Below are positions 50,320 through 59,365 of a stretch of DNA of 64,000 nucleotides, piece after piece (position 1 is the first letter of the stretch; each line of letters opens with the position of its first letter). The DNA comes from Nitrososphaerota archaeon. Its GTDB lineage: Archaea; Thermoproteota; Nitrososphaeria; Conexivisphaerales; Conexivisphaeraceae. The translations under genes and the position numbers were made by a program. The stretch spans positions 62,001-126,000 of the forward strand of contig WALT01000002.1 in the NCBI GenBank assembly GCA_015522695.1, given 5' to 3'. The notes under the pieces are model-generated. The model did not search any database. It was not told the origin of the DNA and saw only the letters and a list, made by a program, of their open reading frames with translations.

Positions 50320-51705
50320 GTGGACTATCCCAAAGTCGATGAGGAAGACCTCAGGTTCTTCAAGGGATTGCTTGGGGAGGAGAACGTTTCGATAGATCCA
50401 TGGGAGATCTCGATATCGACGTTCGACGTGTTAGCTGGGCTCCGCGGTAAAGCCGAGGCCGTCCTATGGCCATCCAACAAGGATCAGATCCCGAGGATAC
50501 TGGAATATTGCACCAGCAGGAGGATACCGGTCACGCCGAGGGCAGGAGGGACGAGCACATCGGGCAACGCCACGCCGCTCTACGGGGGCGTGGTGTTGAA
50601 CATGCGGAAGCTGAACAGGGTCATCGAGGTCATCCCCGAGGACTCCGTGGTCATCGTGGAGCCCGGAGTCGTGTATGATGATCTGAACAGGAAGTTGGAA
50701 AGATATGGACTTTTCTTCCCACCTGAGCCGGCAAGCTCCAGGATATGCACCGTCGGTGGAATGGTGGCAAACAACGCCTCCGGCTTGAGGGCTGTGAAGT
50801 ACGGCGTGACCAGGGATTATGTCATGGGGCTCGAGGTAGTCCTTCCAGTCGGAAGGACGATCGAGGTCGGCACTCTCGCCCCGAAGAGCAGCATAGGCTA
50901 CGATCTCGTCAGGCTGTTCGCGGGAAGTGAGGGGACGCTTGGCGTCTTCACCAAGATAGCCCTCAAGCTCAGGACATTGCCCGAGGTCAGGAGATCTGGG
51001 ATCTGCTACTTCGGGTCTGCTGAGGAGGCTGGCGATGCGGTGGCCAGGATATCACATTCCAACGTCGAGCCCAGTGCGATCGAATATCTCGATTCGGCCA
51101 CGCTAGGGATATTGATCGAGGAGGGTTATCCCTATGAACTGTCGGAGGCCGCCCTTCTGATGGAGACCGATGGAAATATGAGGGAGGCCGAGGAGGGCCT
51201 GCTGATCATACGGGGGATCTGTGAGGGATCTGGAGGTAGATTCGTCGAGGCCTCAGGTCGTTTCGGCGAGAGGCTGTGGGATGGTAGAAGGGCCATCGGT
51301 GCTATACTCGTCCGGAGGACGTCTGGGATAATAAAGGGCGATATAGATGTCCCACGGTCCAAGCTCACCTGGATGATAGGGAAGGCATATCGACTGGCGA
51401 GCGAATACGAGGTGAGGGTTATAGCCTTCGGACATGCAGGAGATGGGAACATCCACCTGAACATAATGATCGATAGAAAGGACGAGGACTCCTACTCCAG
51501 GGCGAAGGCATACTATAGGAGGGTGCTCGAAGAGACGGTGAAGGTTGGTGGCGCGATATCAGGCGAGCACGGGATCGGGGTCGGGAAGCTGGAGTTCATG
51601 AAGCTACAGCATGGGGAGGATGTGGTTAGGCTCATGAAGGAGATAAAGGGGGTGGTGGACCCGGCATGGATAATGAACCCGGGGAAGATGATAGAAGGCT
51701 CCTAG
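50320..51705 (+). CDS. FAD-linked 2-hydroxyacid dehydrogenase (GlcD/D-lactate type)
   Basis: A 461-residue FAD oxidase of the GlcD/Dld family. FAD-binding motif VTPRAGGTSTSGNATPLYGG (PP-loop, about 71-90), VEPGVVYDDLN, CTVGGMVANNASGLRAVKYG, SIGYDLVRLFAGSEGTLG, and the C-terminal FGHAGDGNIHLN and SGEHGIGVGK. Likely oxidises D-lactate or glycolate. The next gene encodes a GlcF-like Fe-S partner overlapping by 40 bp, giving a two-component membrane-linked dehydrogenase. GTG 50320 lies about 30 bp from a TATA-like box. Confidence 0.9.
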   Translation: MDYPKVDEEDLRFFKGLLGEENVSIDPWEISISTFDVLAGLRGKAEAVLWPSNKDQIPRILEYCTSRRIPVTPRAGGTSTSGNATPLYGGVVLNMRKLNRVIEVIPEDSVVIVEPGVVYDDLNRKLERYGLFFPPEPASSRICTVGGMVANNASGLRAVKYGVTRDYVMGLEVVLPVGRTIEVGTLAPKSSIGYDLVRLFAGSEGTLGVFTKIALKLRTLPEVRRSGICYFGSAEEAGDAVARISHSNVEPSAIEYLDSATLGILIEEGYPYELSEAALLMETDGNMREAEEGLLIIRGICEGSGGRFVEASGRFGERLWDGRRAIGAILVRRTSGIIKGDIDVPRSKLTWMIGKAYRLASEYEVRVIAFGHAGDGNIHLNIMIDRKDEDSYSRAKAYYRRVLEETVKVGGAISGEHGIGVGKLEFMKLQHGEDVVRLMKEIKGVVDPAWIMNPGKMIEGS

Positions 51706-52889
51706 CGGGCACGATCGAGTTCTACCTCGACGGCCTGACCGAGTCCGTCGAGAGGTGTATGCACTGCGGGTTCTGTAACTCGGTGTGTCCCACGAGCAGA
51801 ATATCGTCTGCATATAAGGAGACCAGGACCAGCAGGGGGAGGGCGATCCTCTTCCAGGGCGTCCTCACCGGGGAACGAGGGCCGAGCGATCCTCTCTCTG
51901 ATGATATCAGGGAGGAGATCGAGTACTGCCTAGGTTGTGGCCGCTGTGAGACGGTCTGTCCGGTCGAGATATCGATGCCGCTGCTCGTCGGCGCATACAA
52001 AGAGGCGTATAGGAAGGTTCATGGGGAGAGGTTGGACGAGGCCATGATATCCAGGTTCAGGACCCTGGCGGCGAGGTTTCCCGGCCTCCATAACGTCGTG
52101 GTCGAGTCGAAGGTGTTGAGATCTCTGCTCGGGCTGGGGGAGAGGGCGCCCGTCCTCAAGGCGACGGGGAGGCCGAGGATATCCAGCAGTGAACGGGGTG
52201 ATCTATTGCTACTCGCCGATCCATATACCTGGGTGCTGGAACCGAGGACCGTGGAAGCCATCGCCAGCTTGGTGATGAAGCTGGGCCATGAGGTGGAGAT
52301 CCTGGGTCCGATCGACCATGGGATGATACTCCTCGATCTGGGCTACCTCGATAGGCTGAGGGAGCATGCGGCCGAGCTCGTAAAGCAGGTGGAGGAGAGG
52401 GCCAGGGGGAGGGATGTCCTTGTGATATCACCAGCCACATATTACATGTTCAGACACGTCTATCCAGCCCTCCTGGGAAGCCGTGTGGAGGGGCTCTCGA
52501 GCACGATAATCGACGTTTATCGACTATTTCTCGATGAATACAAAGGAGGTGGAGGAGGTCGTGGAGATATCGTGTACCATGAATCATGTCTATCGGTCAG
52601 CAATAGACGGACTGCGAGCATATTGAGGGCTCTGGAAGGTGCTGGATATGGCGTCGAGGGGATCCTGAGGGAATGCTGTGGCCTCGGGGGGATATGGGGC
52701 ATCAGGAGGCGATCTGAAGGTATAGCGAGGGAACTCGTCGAGAGGTTCAAGGCCGAGGCAAGGAAGGTCGTCAGGGAAGGGACGATCCTCGTCAGCGAGA
52801 GCGAGGCGTGTAGACTACAGATAGGGGAGCTGATTCCGGGGGTGAAGGTCGTGCACCCGGCGAGCCTTCTTCTGCTCGCCCTAGAGTAG
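51666..52889 (+). CDS. GlcF-like iron-sulfur subunit
   Basis: A 407-residue electron-transfer partner of the FAD oxidase. Two 4Fe-4S motifs at the N-terminus (CMHCGFCNSVCPT, about 32-44; CLGCGRCETVCPV, about 93-105), then two CCG-type cysteine-rich regions (YHESCLSVSN and RECCGLGGIWG). This is the arrangement of GlcF and archaeal HdrD-like proteins. ATG 51666 lies inside the preceding gene. It passes electrons to quinone or another carrier; the acceptor is unknown. The 3' end overlaps the convergent THUMP methyltransferase by 9 bp. Confidence 0.87.
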   Translation: MDNEPGEDDRRLLAGTIEFYLDGLTESVERCMHCGFCNSVCPTSRISSAYKETRTSRGRAILFQGVLTGERGPSDPLSDDIREEIEYCLGCGRCETVCPVEISMPLLVGAYKEAYRKVHGERLDEAMISRFRTLAARFPGLHNVVVESKVLRSLLGLGERAPVLKATGRPRISSSERGDLLLLADPYTWVLEPRTVEAIASLVMKLGHEVEILGPIDHGMILLDLGYLDRLREHAAELVKQVEERARGRDVLVISPATYYMFRHVYPALLGSRVEGLSSTIIDVYRLFLDEYKGGGGGRGDIVYHESCLSVSNRRTASILRALEGAGYGVEGILRECCGLGGIWGIRRRSEGIARELVERFKAEARKVVREGTILVSESEACRLQIGELIPGVKVVHPASLLLLALE

Positions 52890-54017
52890 GACTGCCTTCA
52901 TCGCTTTAACCCACAGCTTACCATGTCTGCCATGCCTTTCGTCGACCACTGAGAGCCCAGCCGATTCCAGAGCCCTCCTCATCTGCTTGTGCTCAGTGGT
53001 CACTATGACCACCACACCGTCCTTCTCAAGGAGCCTCGGAAGACGTCGAGCGAACCTCTCATATAGCCCCACGACGTGCTTCTTCCTACCCGATCTGATC
53101 CCATATGGCGGATTCGTCACGATGTACGGGAACCTAGCCCCCGGCTCCCATCTCATCGAGTCATCGTGGACGATGTCGACCACTTTCGATACTCCGGCCT
53201 CCTTCACGTTCTTCAGCGCGCCCTTGTGATGTTTTAAGTTCAACTCGACCCCGACTATGCAACCGCTGCAGGGCGGCTCATCTATCGGATCGGGATGGGA
53301 GCTTCGCTCCCTTCTCTCGACTTCCGGATCGTAGAACGAGAGCTTGCGGTATGCGTAGTTCCTATCCGTGTGTGTAGGGGCATTCAACCATCTGAGGGCT
53401 GCCTCTATCGGTATCGTGGCTCCGCCAGTGAAGGGGTCCAAAAGCGGAGATCCACGCCAGCCGGAGAATATCAACAACGTCTGCGAGAGCGATGGTTTTA
53501 TCGAGCTGGGGTGATTGTATCTCCTCCATTTCCTCACATGCAGGCTCCCACCGGTCGTATCCAGCGATAGGAACAGCTCGTCGTGGACGAGGTCGGCCTC
53601 TATCATCACGTCGGGCGAGCCCAGATCCACCTTCAACTTCATCCCCTTCGACCTTCGATACGAGTCTATAACGGCCTGTCCTACGGTGGCCGCCACGTCG
53701 ACCGAGGTGAAGGGGTGCACACCATGCCTCTCGCCATGGACGGCGAAGGATTGCTCCGACCTCATGAAGCTGTAATCGACGCTGGATGCGGCCTCATATA
53801 TCTCCCTCAACCCATGGACCCGGAACCTATCCAATAGGAGGAGAACCCTGTGTGCCGTCCTCGACCATGTGTTGAACCGATAGATGAGCTCCAGGTCCCC
53901 CTCGACGATCACCCTTCCCTCTCTAAGCTCGACAGGTCGAGAATCGAACCCCTCGGCCTCCTTGGCCACGATGTCCTCGAACCCTGAATGGCACGTCAGT
54001 ATGATCATCACGGCCAC
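52881..54017 (-). CDS. THUMP-domain tRNA (guanine-N2-)-methyltransferase, Trm14-like
   Basis: A 378-residue SAM-dependent RNA methyltransferase. N-terminal THUMP region (LTCHSGFEDIVAKEAEG onward, to about 160) and a Rossmann MTase domain with LLDPFTGGATIPIEAAL, VGVELNLKHHKGALKN, and the catalytic IVTNPPYGIRSG motif of N2-guanine enzymes. Trm14 of Methanocaldococcus makes m2G6 in tRNA; a tRNA target is therefore most likely. Its start is followed upstream by 138 bp of spacer with a stem-loop. Confidence 0.87.
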   Translation of the reverse strand: MAVMIILTCHSGFEDIVAKEAEGFDSRPVELREGRVIVEGDLELIYRFNTWSRTAHRVLLLLDRFRVHGLREIYEAASSVDYSFMRSEQSFAVHGERHGVHPFTSVDVAATVGQAVIDSYRRSKGMKLKVDLGSPDVMIEADLVHDELFLSLDTTGGSLHVRKWRRYNHPSSIKPSLSQTLLIFSGWRGSPLLDPFTGGATIPIEAALRWLNAPTHTDRNYAYRKLSFYDPEVERRERSSHPDPIDEPPCSGCIVGVELNLKHHKGALKNVKEAGVSKVVDIVHDDSMRWEPGARFPYIVTNPPYGIRSGRKKHVVGLYERFARRLPRLLEKDGVVVIVTTEHKQMRRALESAGLSVVDERHGRHGKLWVKAMKAVLL

Positions 54018-54120
54018 GTGTTCTCAGCTTAACTTCAGGGAGTGCACATCATCTATAAGCGTTGAGGGCGATCATCCCCGACGTCGAACGGCGATATCGA
54101 CCGGATGAGATGATCCGATC

Positions 54121-54137
54121 CCCCATGGAGGATGGGG
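54121..54137. terminator. stem-loop beyond the Cys-motif gene
   Basis: ccccat (54121-54126) pairs with atgggg (54132-54137) across ggagg, about 18 bp past the stop of the minus-strand gene at 54156. It lacks a T-run, so function as a terminator is tentative. Confidence 0.3.
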
Positions 54138-54155
54138 CTCACGTTCACGAGTCGG

Positions 54156-54677
54156 CTATCCCTTCTTGGGCTCGTAACAATAGTAGGGCCTTCCCCTATT
54201 TATGATCTCCATGGCCCTTTCCACTATATAATCCTCGACGATCTTCCACTTGCTGTCCCAATCCACATCGGCCAGCACGTAATGGGAGGCTTCGCCCTCC
54301 GTCCCGGCCACGGCGACCCATATCGGCCTTCCATAGAAGGGCTTGACGAGCCTCATACCATGACGGTCGCAGTAGTACCTGCCCCGGAACTCCCTGAAAT
54401 ATCTACATCTCGTACACCATTTAGACATCCATATTATATCCCTCTGCGGTTTATGTACCTTGGCTATCTCCTCCGATAGCCGCTCTGCCTCCTCCCTCCC
54501 TATCTCCTCGAGCTTCCTTCTGCCCTCCTTCGTCCCCAGATAGTAGTCTAGATTTTCGTATACATCCGTAACCCATGCTAAAGGGCCTGGGCGCTCCTCG
54601 CTCATCCTGCTTTCCTCCTCGGTCATCTGCGCCGATGTATCATCCACCACGACGGTATTAAAGGGCTTAGGTGACAC
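54156..54677 (-). CDS. uncharacterised protein with CxxC and YYC motifs
   Basis: A roughly 173-residue protein, not recognised. An acidic helical N-terminal half (MTEEESRMSEERPGP; YYLGTKEGRRKLEEIGREEA) is followed by a metal-type region WCTRCRYFREFRGRYYCDRHG and a last YYCYEPKKG, giving four or five cysteines plus His. The middle RPIWVAVAGTEGEASHYVLADVDW forms strands. GTG 54677 is chosen because the TATA-like tttaaata (54706-54713) is 32 bp upstream; ATG 54692 is too close to it and the longer ORF starts inside it. Confidence 0.6.
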   Translation of the reverse strand: MSPKPFNTVVVDDTSAQMTEEESRMSEERPGPLAWVTDVYENLDYYLGTKEGRRKLEEIGREEAERLSEEIAKVHKPQRDIIWMSKWCTRCRYFREFRGRYYCDRHGMRLVKPFYGRPIWVAVAGTEGEASHYVLADVDWDSKWKIVEDYIVERAMEIINRGRPYYCYEPKKG

Positions 54678-54716
54678 CGACCAGGACCACATGGGCTTCT
54701 CATCCTTTAAATACAA

Positions 54717-54958
54717 AGAAACCAGACTTTTTTGGCCACAACTTTCTATATCAGGTCCTTCTCGGCTGAAAGACCTAAAAATCAGTTCTTTTTGGATAAA
54801 AATCGTTTTTTGCGGCTTATTTTTATTTTAAACTGTTTAGCTTGGGCATTTCTGGTTTTATCCTGTTTTTCTCAGCCTAGAAGTGTTCTATTCCGAGAAA
54901 ATCGGAGCTTATCCGAAAAACTTTTTTGTCGCCGGAATAAGCTGGTACGCGAGGGCTT
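54717..54958 (+). promoter_or_regulatory. T-rich structured leader/promoter of the speD-speE operon
   Basis: This spacer differs sharply from its surroundings in composition, being rich in T and A runs. It contains a TATA-like atttttattttaaac (about 54820-54834), a hairpin aggtc...gacct (54753-54776), repeated tccga/tcgga arms (54892-54915) and a stem agcttat-ccg (54906-54915) with cgg-a-ataagct (54933-54943). gaggg precedes ATG 54959. A leadered mRNA with alternative folds is likely. No known riboswitch class was recognised. Confidence 0.4.
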
Positions 54959-55354
54959 ATGGTGGAGCTAGAATATCAGAGGTTTTTGGGGAGACACCTG
55001 ATATGTGAACTATACGGGATAGACGCCGAAAAGCTCAGAGACAAGGAGCTCCTCAGGGACCTCCTGATAAGGGCTGCTAAGGCATCTGGATCGACCGTCA
55101 TCGGCGGCTACTTCCATAAGTTCGGAAGCGATCTCGGGGTCACAGGGGTGATCGTCGTCGCGGAATCCCATCTATCGATACACACTTGGCCTGAATACGG
55201 GTATGCGGCCGTCGACATATTCACCTGTGGCGATAACGTCGATCCTCGGAAGGCCCTCGAGCTATTGAGACTCGAGCTCAAGCCCTCAAAGGTCGACGTC
55301 ATGGAGACGACCAGAGGCTTTATCACAGCTGAGCAGATAGTTAGGGCGGGTTGA
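54959..55354 (+). CDS. speD: S-adenosylmethionine decarboxylase proenzyme (SpeD)
   Basis: A 131-residue pyruvoyl-dependent decarboxylase. It self-cleaves before the Ser of ESHLSIHTWPEYGYAAVD (about 61-78), creating the pyruvoyl group; the following FTCG motif with active-site Cys is kept. It supplies decarboxylated SAM to the spermidine synthase encoded next (TTGA overlap). In crenarchaea a close paralogue decarboxylates arginine instead, so that activity remains possible, but the context favours SAM. ATG 54959 is preceded by gaggg and by a structured T-rich leader. Confidence 0.9.
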   Translation: MVELEYQRFLGRHLICELYGIDAEKLRDKELLRDLLIRAAKASGSTVIGGYFHKFGSDLGVTGVIVVAESHLSIHTWPEYGYAAVDIFTCGDNVDPRKALELLRLELKPSKVDVMETTRGFITAEQIVRAG

Positions 55355-56277
55355 CGGGGAAGGGTACCGTATACAACAACTACCGCTGGGTTGTTGAGTG
55401 GCATACCCCGAATTCGGCCCTCATAAGCACGGTGACGAACGTCCTATATACGGGGAGAACGAAGTACCAGGACGTCGAGATAGCCATCAACGAGGACATG
55501 GGCAAGATGTTGATATTGGACGGCAAACTTCAGTCAGCCGAGAGGGACGAGTTCATATATCATGAGATGCTGGTACATCCTGCGCTCATAACACATGGAA
55601 ATCCTGAGAGCGTCCTCGTGATAGGTGGAGGAGAAGGAGGGACGTTGAGGGAGATCTTGAGATATGGGAGCGTGAAGGAGGTCGTGATGGTCGATATCGA
55701 CGGTGAGGTAGTCGAGGCCTGCAAGAGGTACCTGCCTGAGGTTCATCGGGGCAGCTTCGACGACCCACGGGCCAGAATGGTGATAGCGGATGGTAGGAAG
55801 TTCGTGGAGGAGGCTGGGAAGAAGTTCGATGCGATAGTCGTGGATGTAACCGATCCGACGGAGGACGGACCGTCGAGGTTTCTGTATACGATCGAGTTCT
55901 ATAGGGCTGCCGCGTCCAAGCTCACGGAGGGAGGTGTACTCGTGACGCAGGCCACATCCACCTTCTATAATCTGGATGCTTTCTCGCTCATCGTCAACAC
56001 GATGGACAAGGTGTTCCCACACGTCAGGGGCTATCAGGCCAGCATACCGTCATTCATATCGGACTGGGGATTCTCGTTGGGATCCATGGCCATGGATCCA
56101 GCTGGCATCAGCGGCGATGAGGCTTCGACGAGGGCTAGGAGATTGGGTATAGGCGGCCTTAGATATTATGAGGCGAGGAGACATCCTCACTACTTCTGGC
56201 TGCCCCCATATGTAAGGGAGGCGCTCGATGATGAGACCGGGATATCGATGGATGAGAGCCCAGCGGCCATCTTTTGA
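55351..56277 (+). CDS. speE: spermidine synthase / polyamine aminopropyltransferase
   Basis: A 308-residue aminopropyltransferase of the SpeE family. YTGRTKYQDVEIAINEDMGKMLILDGKLQSA type N-terminus in short motifs (QDVEIA, LILDGKLQSAERDE), the SAM-like binding loop VLVIGGGEGGTLREIL (about 88-103), VVDVTDPTEDGPSRFLYT with catalytic Asp, and an archaeal C-terminal extension. It transfers the aminopropyl group of decarboxylated SAM to a diamine or agmatine. TTG 55351 overlaps the speD stop (TTGA), showing translational coupling. Confidence 0.92.
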   Translation: MTGKGTVYNNYRWVVEWHTPNSALISTVTNVLYTGRTKYQDVEIAINEDMGKMLILDGKLQSAERDEFIYHEMLVHPALITHGNPESVLVIGGGEGGTLREILRYGSVKEVVMVDIDGEVVEACKRYLPEVHRGSFDDPRARMVIADGRKFVEEAGKKFDAIVVDVTDPTEDGPSRFLYTIEFYRAAASKLTEGGVLVTQATSTFYNLDAFSLIVNTMDKVFPHVRGYQASIPSFISDWGFSLGSMAMDPAGISGDEASTRARRLGIGGLRYYEARRHPHYFWLPPYVREALDDETGISMDESPAAIF

Positions 56278-56319
56278 CGTGGGGTCAACCCTTTATTTTT
56301 CCCCATAATCCCCTTATAC

Positions 56320-57285
56320 GTGCACGGATCCGGTACGATGATATTGAGGAAGGAGGACCTCGAGAGGTCCCTGTCCATATCGGAGTTGATGGTCGGGTTG
56401 GAAGATTATCTCAAGGGGCGTGATAGAACGCGGGAGGTGACACCTCGAAGGATCATAGAGAATATGGGAGGGGGCGTGTGGCTCTTCATGCCAGCTCACG
56501 TCGAGGGCTATGGGATCGCGATCAAGACTGTTAACGAGTACACGCATGGGGCCTACGGCTTGGTGGAACTCTACGATGAGAAGTACGGCTGGCCCTTGGC
56601 GATCATGGATGCACCCGAGCTCACAAAGCTCAGGACAGGTGCTCTAGGTGGAGTGGCCGTTAAATATATGGCCAGAAGTGGATCCGGGATCATAGGTGTG
56701 ATAGGGTCTGGACGACAGGCCGAGGGCCAACTCGAGGCTACCGTAGCTGTCATCAGACCTAGCGACATCATCGTGTACAGCAGGAGCGTGAATAGGAGGG
56801 AGGAGTTCGCTAGGAGGATGGGTGAGAGGTTCCATGTCTCGGTCCATCCGATCGACAACCCGAACGATGTCGTCAGAAGGGCCGACGTATTACTAGTCGC
56901 CACGAACTCCACGGAACCCGTTCTCGACGGTAGGCTATTGCCATCCGGCTCCCATGTCAATAGCGTAGGCGTGCTCCCGGAGAGGAGGGAGCTCGATGAT
57001 CGAACCTTCATGAGGGCGAGCTGTGTCGTGTTCGATACATCGGAGGGCGCGTTGAGGGAAGCTGGAGATGTCATCACGGCCATCAGAGATGGTGCACTCG
57101 CTGAGGACAAGATCGTGGGTGAGCTGGAGGACGTCGTCAAGGGCAAGGTGGGCTGTAGGTCCAGGGGCGATGAGATAACAGTCTTCAAATCGGTCGGGTT
57201 CGCGGCGCTCGACGTGGTGGCAGCCAGGATCATATATGAGGAAGCAAAGAAAAGGGGGCTTGGAGTCATATCACCAGTGACGTGA
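56320..57285 (+). CDS. ornithine cyclodeaminase / mu-crystallin family protein
   Basis: A 321-residue NAD(P)-dependent enzyme family including ornithine cyclodeaminase, archaeal alanine dehydrogenase and imine reductases. KTVNEYTHGAYGLVELYDEKYG-type substrate region in pieces (AIKTVNEY; PLAIMDAPELTKLRTGALGG), Rossmann GVIGSGRQAEGQ (about 125-136), VYSRSVNRREEFA and the late DEITVFKSVGFA motif are present. The reaction cannot be fixed; proximity to polyamine genes is suggestive for ornithine or a related imine. GTG 56320 fits a TATA-like ctttattttt 25 bp upstream; ATG 56338 is the alternative. Confidence 0.83.
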   Translation: MHGSGTMILRKEDLERSLSISELMVGLEDYLKGRDRTREVTPRRIIENMGGGVWLFMPAHVEGYGIAIKTVNEYTHGAYGLVELYDEKYGWPLAIMDAPELTKLRTGALGGVAVKYMARSGSGIIGVIGSGRQAEGQLEATVAVIRPSDIIVYSRSVNRREEFARRMGERFHVSVHPIDNPNDVVRRADVLLVATNSTEPVLDGRLLPSGSHVNSVGVLPERRELDDRTFMRASCVVFDTSEGALREAGDVITAIRDGALAEDKIVGELEDVVKGKVGCRSRGDEITVFKSVGFAALDVVAARIIYEEAKKRGLGVISPVT

Positions 57286-58121
57286 CGTCCATGGAGGGGA
57301 AATCGATGGAGATGAAGGTGGTCTTCGGCGTCCTGAAGCCACTCATATGTATGGTACACCTGCCGCCGCTGCCCGGCTCCCCAAGGTATCGTGGGGAACC
57401 TGTCGAGACATCGTATTCGAGGGCCTTGATCGATGCCAAGGCGGCCAGCAAGGGAGGTTGTAATGGTCTACTGGTGGAGAACTATAACGATAACCCGTAC
57501 CTCAAGGAGGATCGGAGTCCTTCGACGACGGCCATAGTTGCCGTGGCGGCCAGGCTAGTCATGGATGAGACGGGGCTGCCAGTAGGTGTGAGCATCCTCA
57601 GGAACAGTCACCTGGAGGCGTTGGGGGCTGCCCTTGCCGCCGGTGCCAAGTTCATACGTGTTAACGTCTATACGGAGGCTTATGTGACAACTGAGGGGAC
57701 GATCGGCGCCGTCGCCGGGAAGCTCCTGAGGTATAGGAGGACGATCGGCGCCGATGGGATAGCGGTATATGCCGATGTGCACGTCAAGCATGCATCACCC
57801 ATCTGGGAGAGGAGCACCGGACGATCGGCGCTGGACGCCATCGAGAGGGGCTTGGCGGATGCCGTGATAGTCACCGGGGAGAGGACTGGAAGGCCGCCGA
57901 CGAGGCGGTTGCTCTGTGAGGTCAAGGCCACCATCGGGGATAAACCTCTGATAGTGGGAAGTGGCCTGACCGCGGATAATGCGGGCGAGCTCATGAAGTG
58001 CGCCGACGCGGCCATAGCAGGAACGTATATTAAAGTGGGCGGTCTGATAGCAAATCCCATCGATGAGGAAAGGGTCAGAAGGCTCATCCAGGAGATCGAG
58101 AGGTTCAGGAAAGATGGGTAG
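57282..58121 (+). CDS. BtpA/SgcQ family protein
   Basis: A 279-residue TIM-barrel protein of the BtpA family (COG0434). LICMVHLPPLPGSPRYRG near the N-terminus, NGLLVENYNDNP, RVNVYTEAYVTTEG, VYADVHVKHASP and LIVGSGLTADNAGEL are characteristic. Cyanobacterial BtpA affects photosystem I accumulation, but archaeal members have no proven activity; a nucleoside or sugar-related enzyme is suspected. GTG 57282 overlaps the preceding stop (GTGA). It overlaps the HtrA gene by 8 bp. Confidence 0.82.
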   Translation: MTSMEGKSMEMKVVFGVLKPLICMVHLPPLPGSPRYRGEPVETSYSRALIDAKAASKGGCNGLLVENYNDNPYLKEDRSPSTTAIVAVAARLVMDETGLPVGVSILRNSHLEALGAALAAGAKFIRVNVYTEAYVTTEGTIGAVAGKLLRYRRTIGADGIAVYADVHVKHASPIWERSTGRSALDAIERGLADAVIVTGERTGRPPTRRLLCEVKATIGDKPLIVGSGLTADNAGELMKCADAAIAGTYIKVGGLIANPIDEERVRRLIQEIERFRKDG

Positions 58122-59289
58122 AGGGATGGCCACCGTCATCCTGACTTTGGTGGTCGCCGTTCTCATAGCGTCGCTATTGGCGGTGGACGGCTATCAGATA
58201 GCCCAGCTGAGGGTCATGGCGACGGGCAGGAATCGAGTGACGACGACGAAGACGGTCACAATCCATCCGGGAAAGGGTCAGGGAACCTCTGGAGGGATAG
58301 AGGCCGTATACGATGATGTGAAGAACTCCGTCGTCCTCGTGACCACGCTGACGAAGGAGACGGTGTTGACCCTATACGGGCCGGCCACTATGTGGAGCAG
58401 GGCTGAAGGATCAGGGTTCTTCGTGAAATACTCCGGCGAGACTTATGTTGCGACCAACTATCACGTGGTCTCCGGAGCAGATCTGATAGCGATAACCCTT
58501 CTCAACGGCACAGGCTTCAAGGCTCGAGTGGTGGGCTCCGATCCATATAGCGACCTGGCTATACTGGGCTTCAACTGCAGCGTTAAGCCGAAGCCCCTGA
58601 GCATAAGGTCCTCCAGGACTCTGAGGATAGGTGAAACCGTAATAGCCGTGGGCAATCCATTCGGCCTCAAGGGGACGCTCACGGTCGGTGTCGTGAGCCA
58701 GATCGGCAGGAGCATAAGCGAGTCGACAGTAACAGGCTATCCGATAGCTGATCTGATACAGACGAGTGCGCCCATAAACCCGGGCAACTCCGGAGGACCA
58801 CTGCTCGATGCCTACGGCAGGGTCGTCGGCATAACGACCGCCATAGTAGCTGGAGCCCAAGGGGTGGGATTCGCCGTCCCCTCCGACACACTCGTCAGGG
58901 AACTGCCATACTTGGTGAGGAATGGGAGCTATGGCCTGCATCCATGGATAGGGATATCAGGGATGGATGTGGACTACTTCACAGCCAAGGGGCTTGGATT
59001 ACCGGTGACGTATGGGATTTTGGTGGCTTCCGTGATACCGGGAAGCCCAGCCGCTGAAGCCGGTCTTAGAGGCTCGAGGGGAAAGATGAACGTACATGGT
59101 AGGATTGTGCCGGCCGGCGGGGACGTGATAATAGGCGTAGATGGGATCACGGTCACCGGGATAGATGGGTTGCTCTCTTATCTGGAGGAGAACGTCAAGC
59201 CCGGGGACACTATATATCTGAAGGTGATAAGAAGCGGACGGATGTTAGAAGTTCCGTTGAAGGTGGCCTCGAGGCCACCAGCTGGCTAG
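58114..59289 (+). CDS. htrA: HtrA/DegP-like serine protease with PDZ domain
   Basis: A 391-residue membrane-anchored protease. An N-terminal hydrophobic anchor (MATVILTLVVAVLIASLLAV, about 5-24) is followed by a linker, the trypsin-like domain with triad His in VATNYHVVSG, Asp in YSDLAILGF and Ser in NPGNSGGPLLD, and a C-terminal PDZ domain (YGILVASVIPGSPAAEAGL onward). The catalytic domain should be outside the membrane, handling misfolded envelope proteins. ATG 58114 overlaps the BtpA gene by 8 bp; the ORF extends upstream to 58063 but that part is within btpA. Confidence 0.92.
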   Translation: MGRGMATVILTLVVAVLIASLLAVDGYQIAQLRVMATGRNRVTTTKTVTIHPGKGQGTSGGIEAVYDDVKNSVVLVTTLTKETVLTLYGPATMWSRAEGSGFFVKYSGETYVATNYHVVSGADLIAITLLNGTGFKARVVGSDPYSDLAILGFNCSVKPKPLSIRSSRTLRIGETVIAVGNPFGLKGTLTVGVVSQIGRSISESTVTGYPIADLIQTSAPINPGNSGGPLLDAYGRVVGITTAIVAGAQGVGFAVPSDTLVRELPYLVRNGSYGLHPWIGISGMDVDYFTAKGLGLPVTYGILVASVIPGSPAAEAGLRGSRGKMNVHGRIVPAGGDVIIGVDGITVTGIDGLLSYLEENVKPGDTIYLKVIRSGRMLEVPLKVASRPPAG

Positions 59290-59365
59290 TCCACGATGGT
59301 GGAACCTCCGGTCATCGATCGTCGGGATGTCGAAGATGTAAACGATCCTTTCCCCTAGTTTTCAT

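Noticed and set aside
54732-54971. 79-codon plus-strand ORF over the speD leader, with a hydrophobic stretch
   Set aside because: The hydrophobicity follows from T-richness. It overlaps the speD start and has no promoter of its own. A regulatory upstream ORF cannot be fully excluded.
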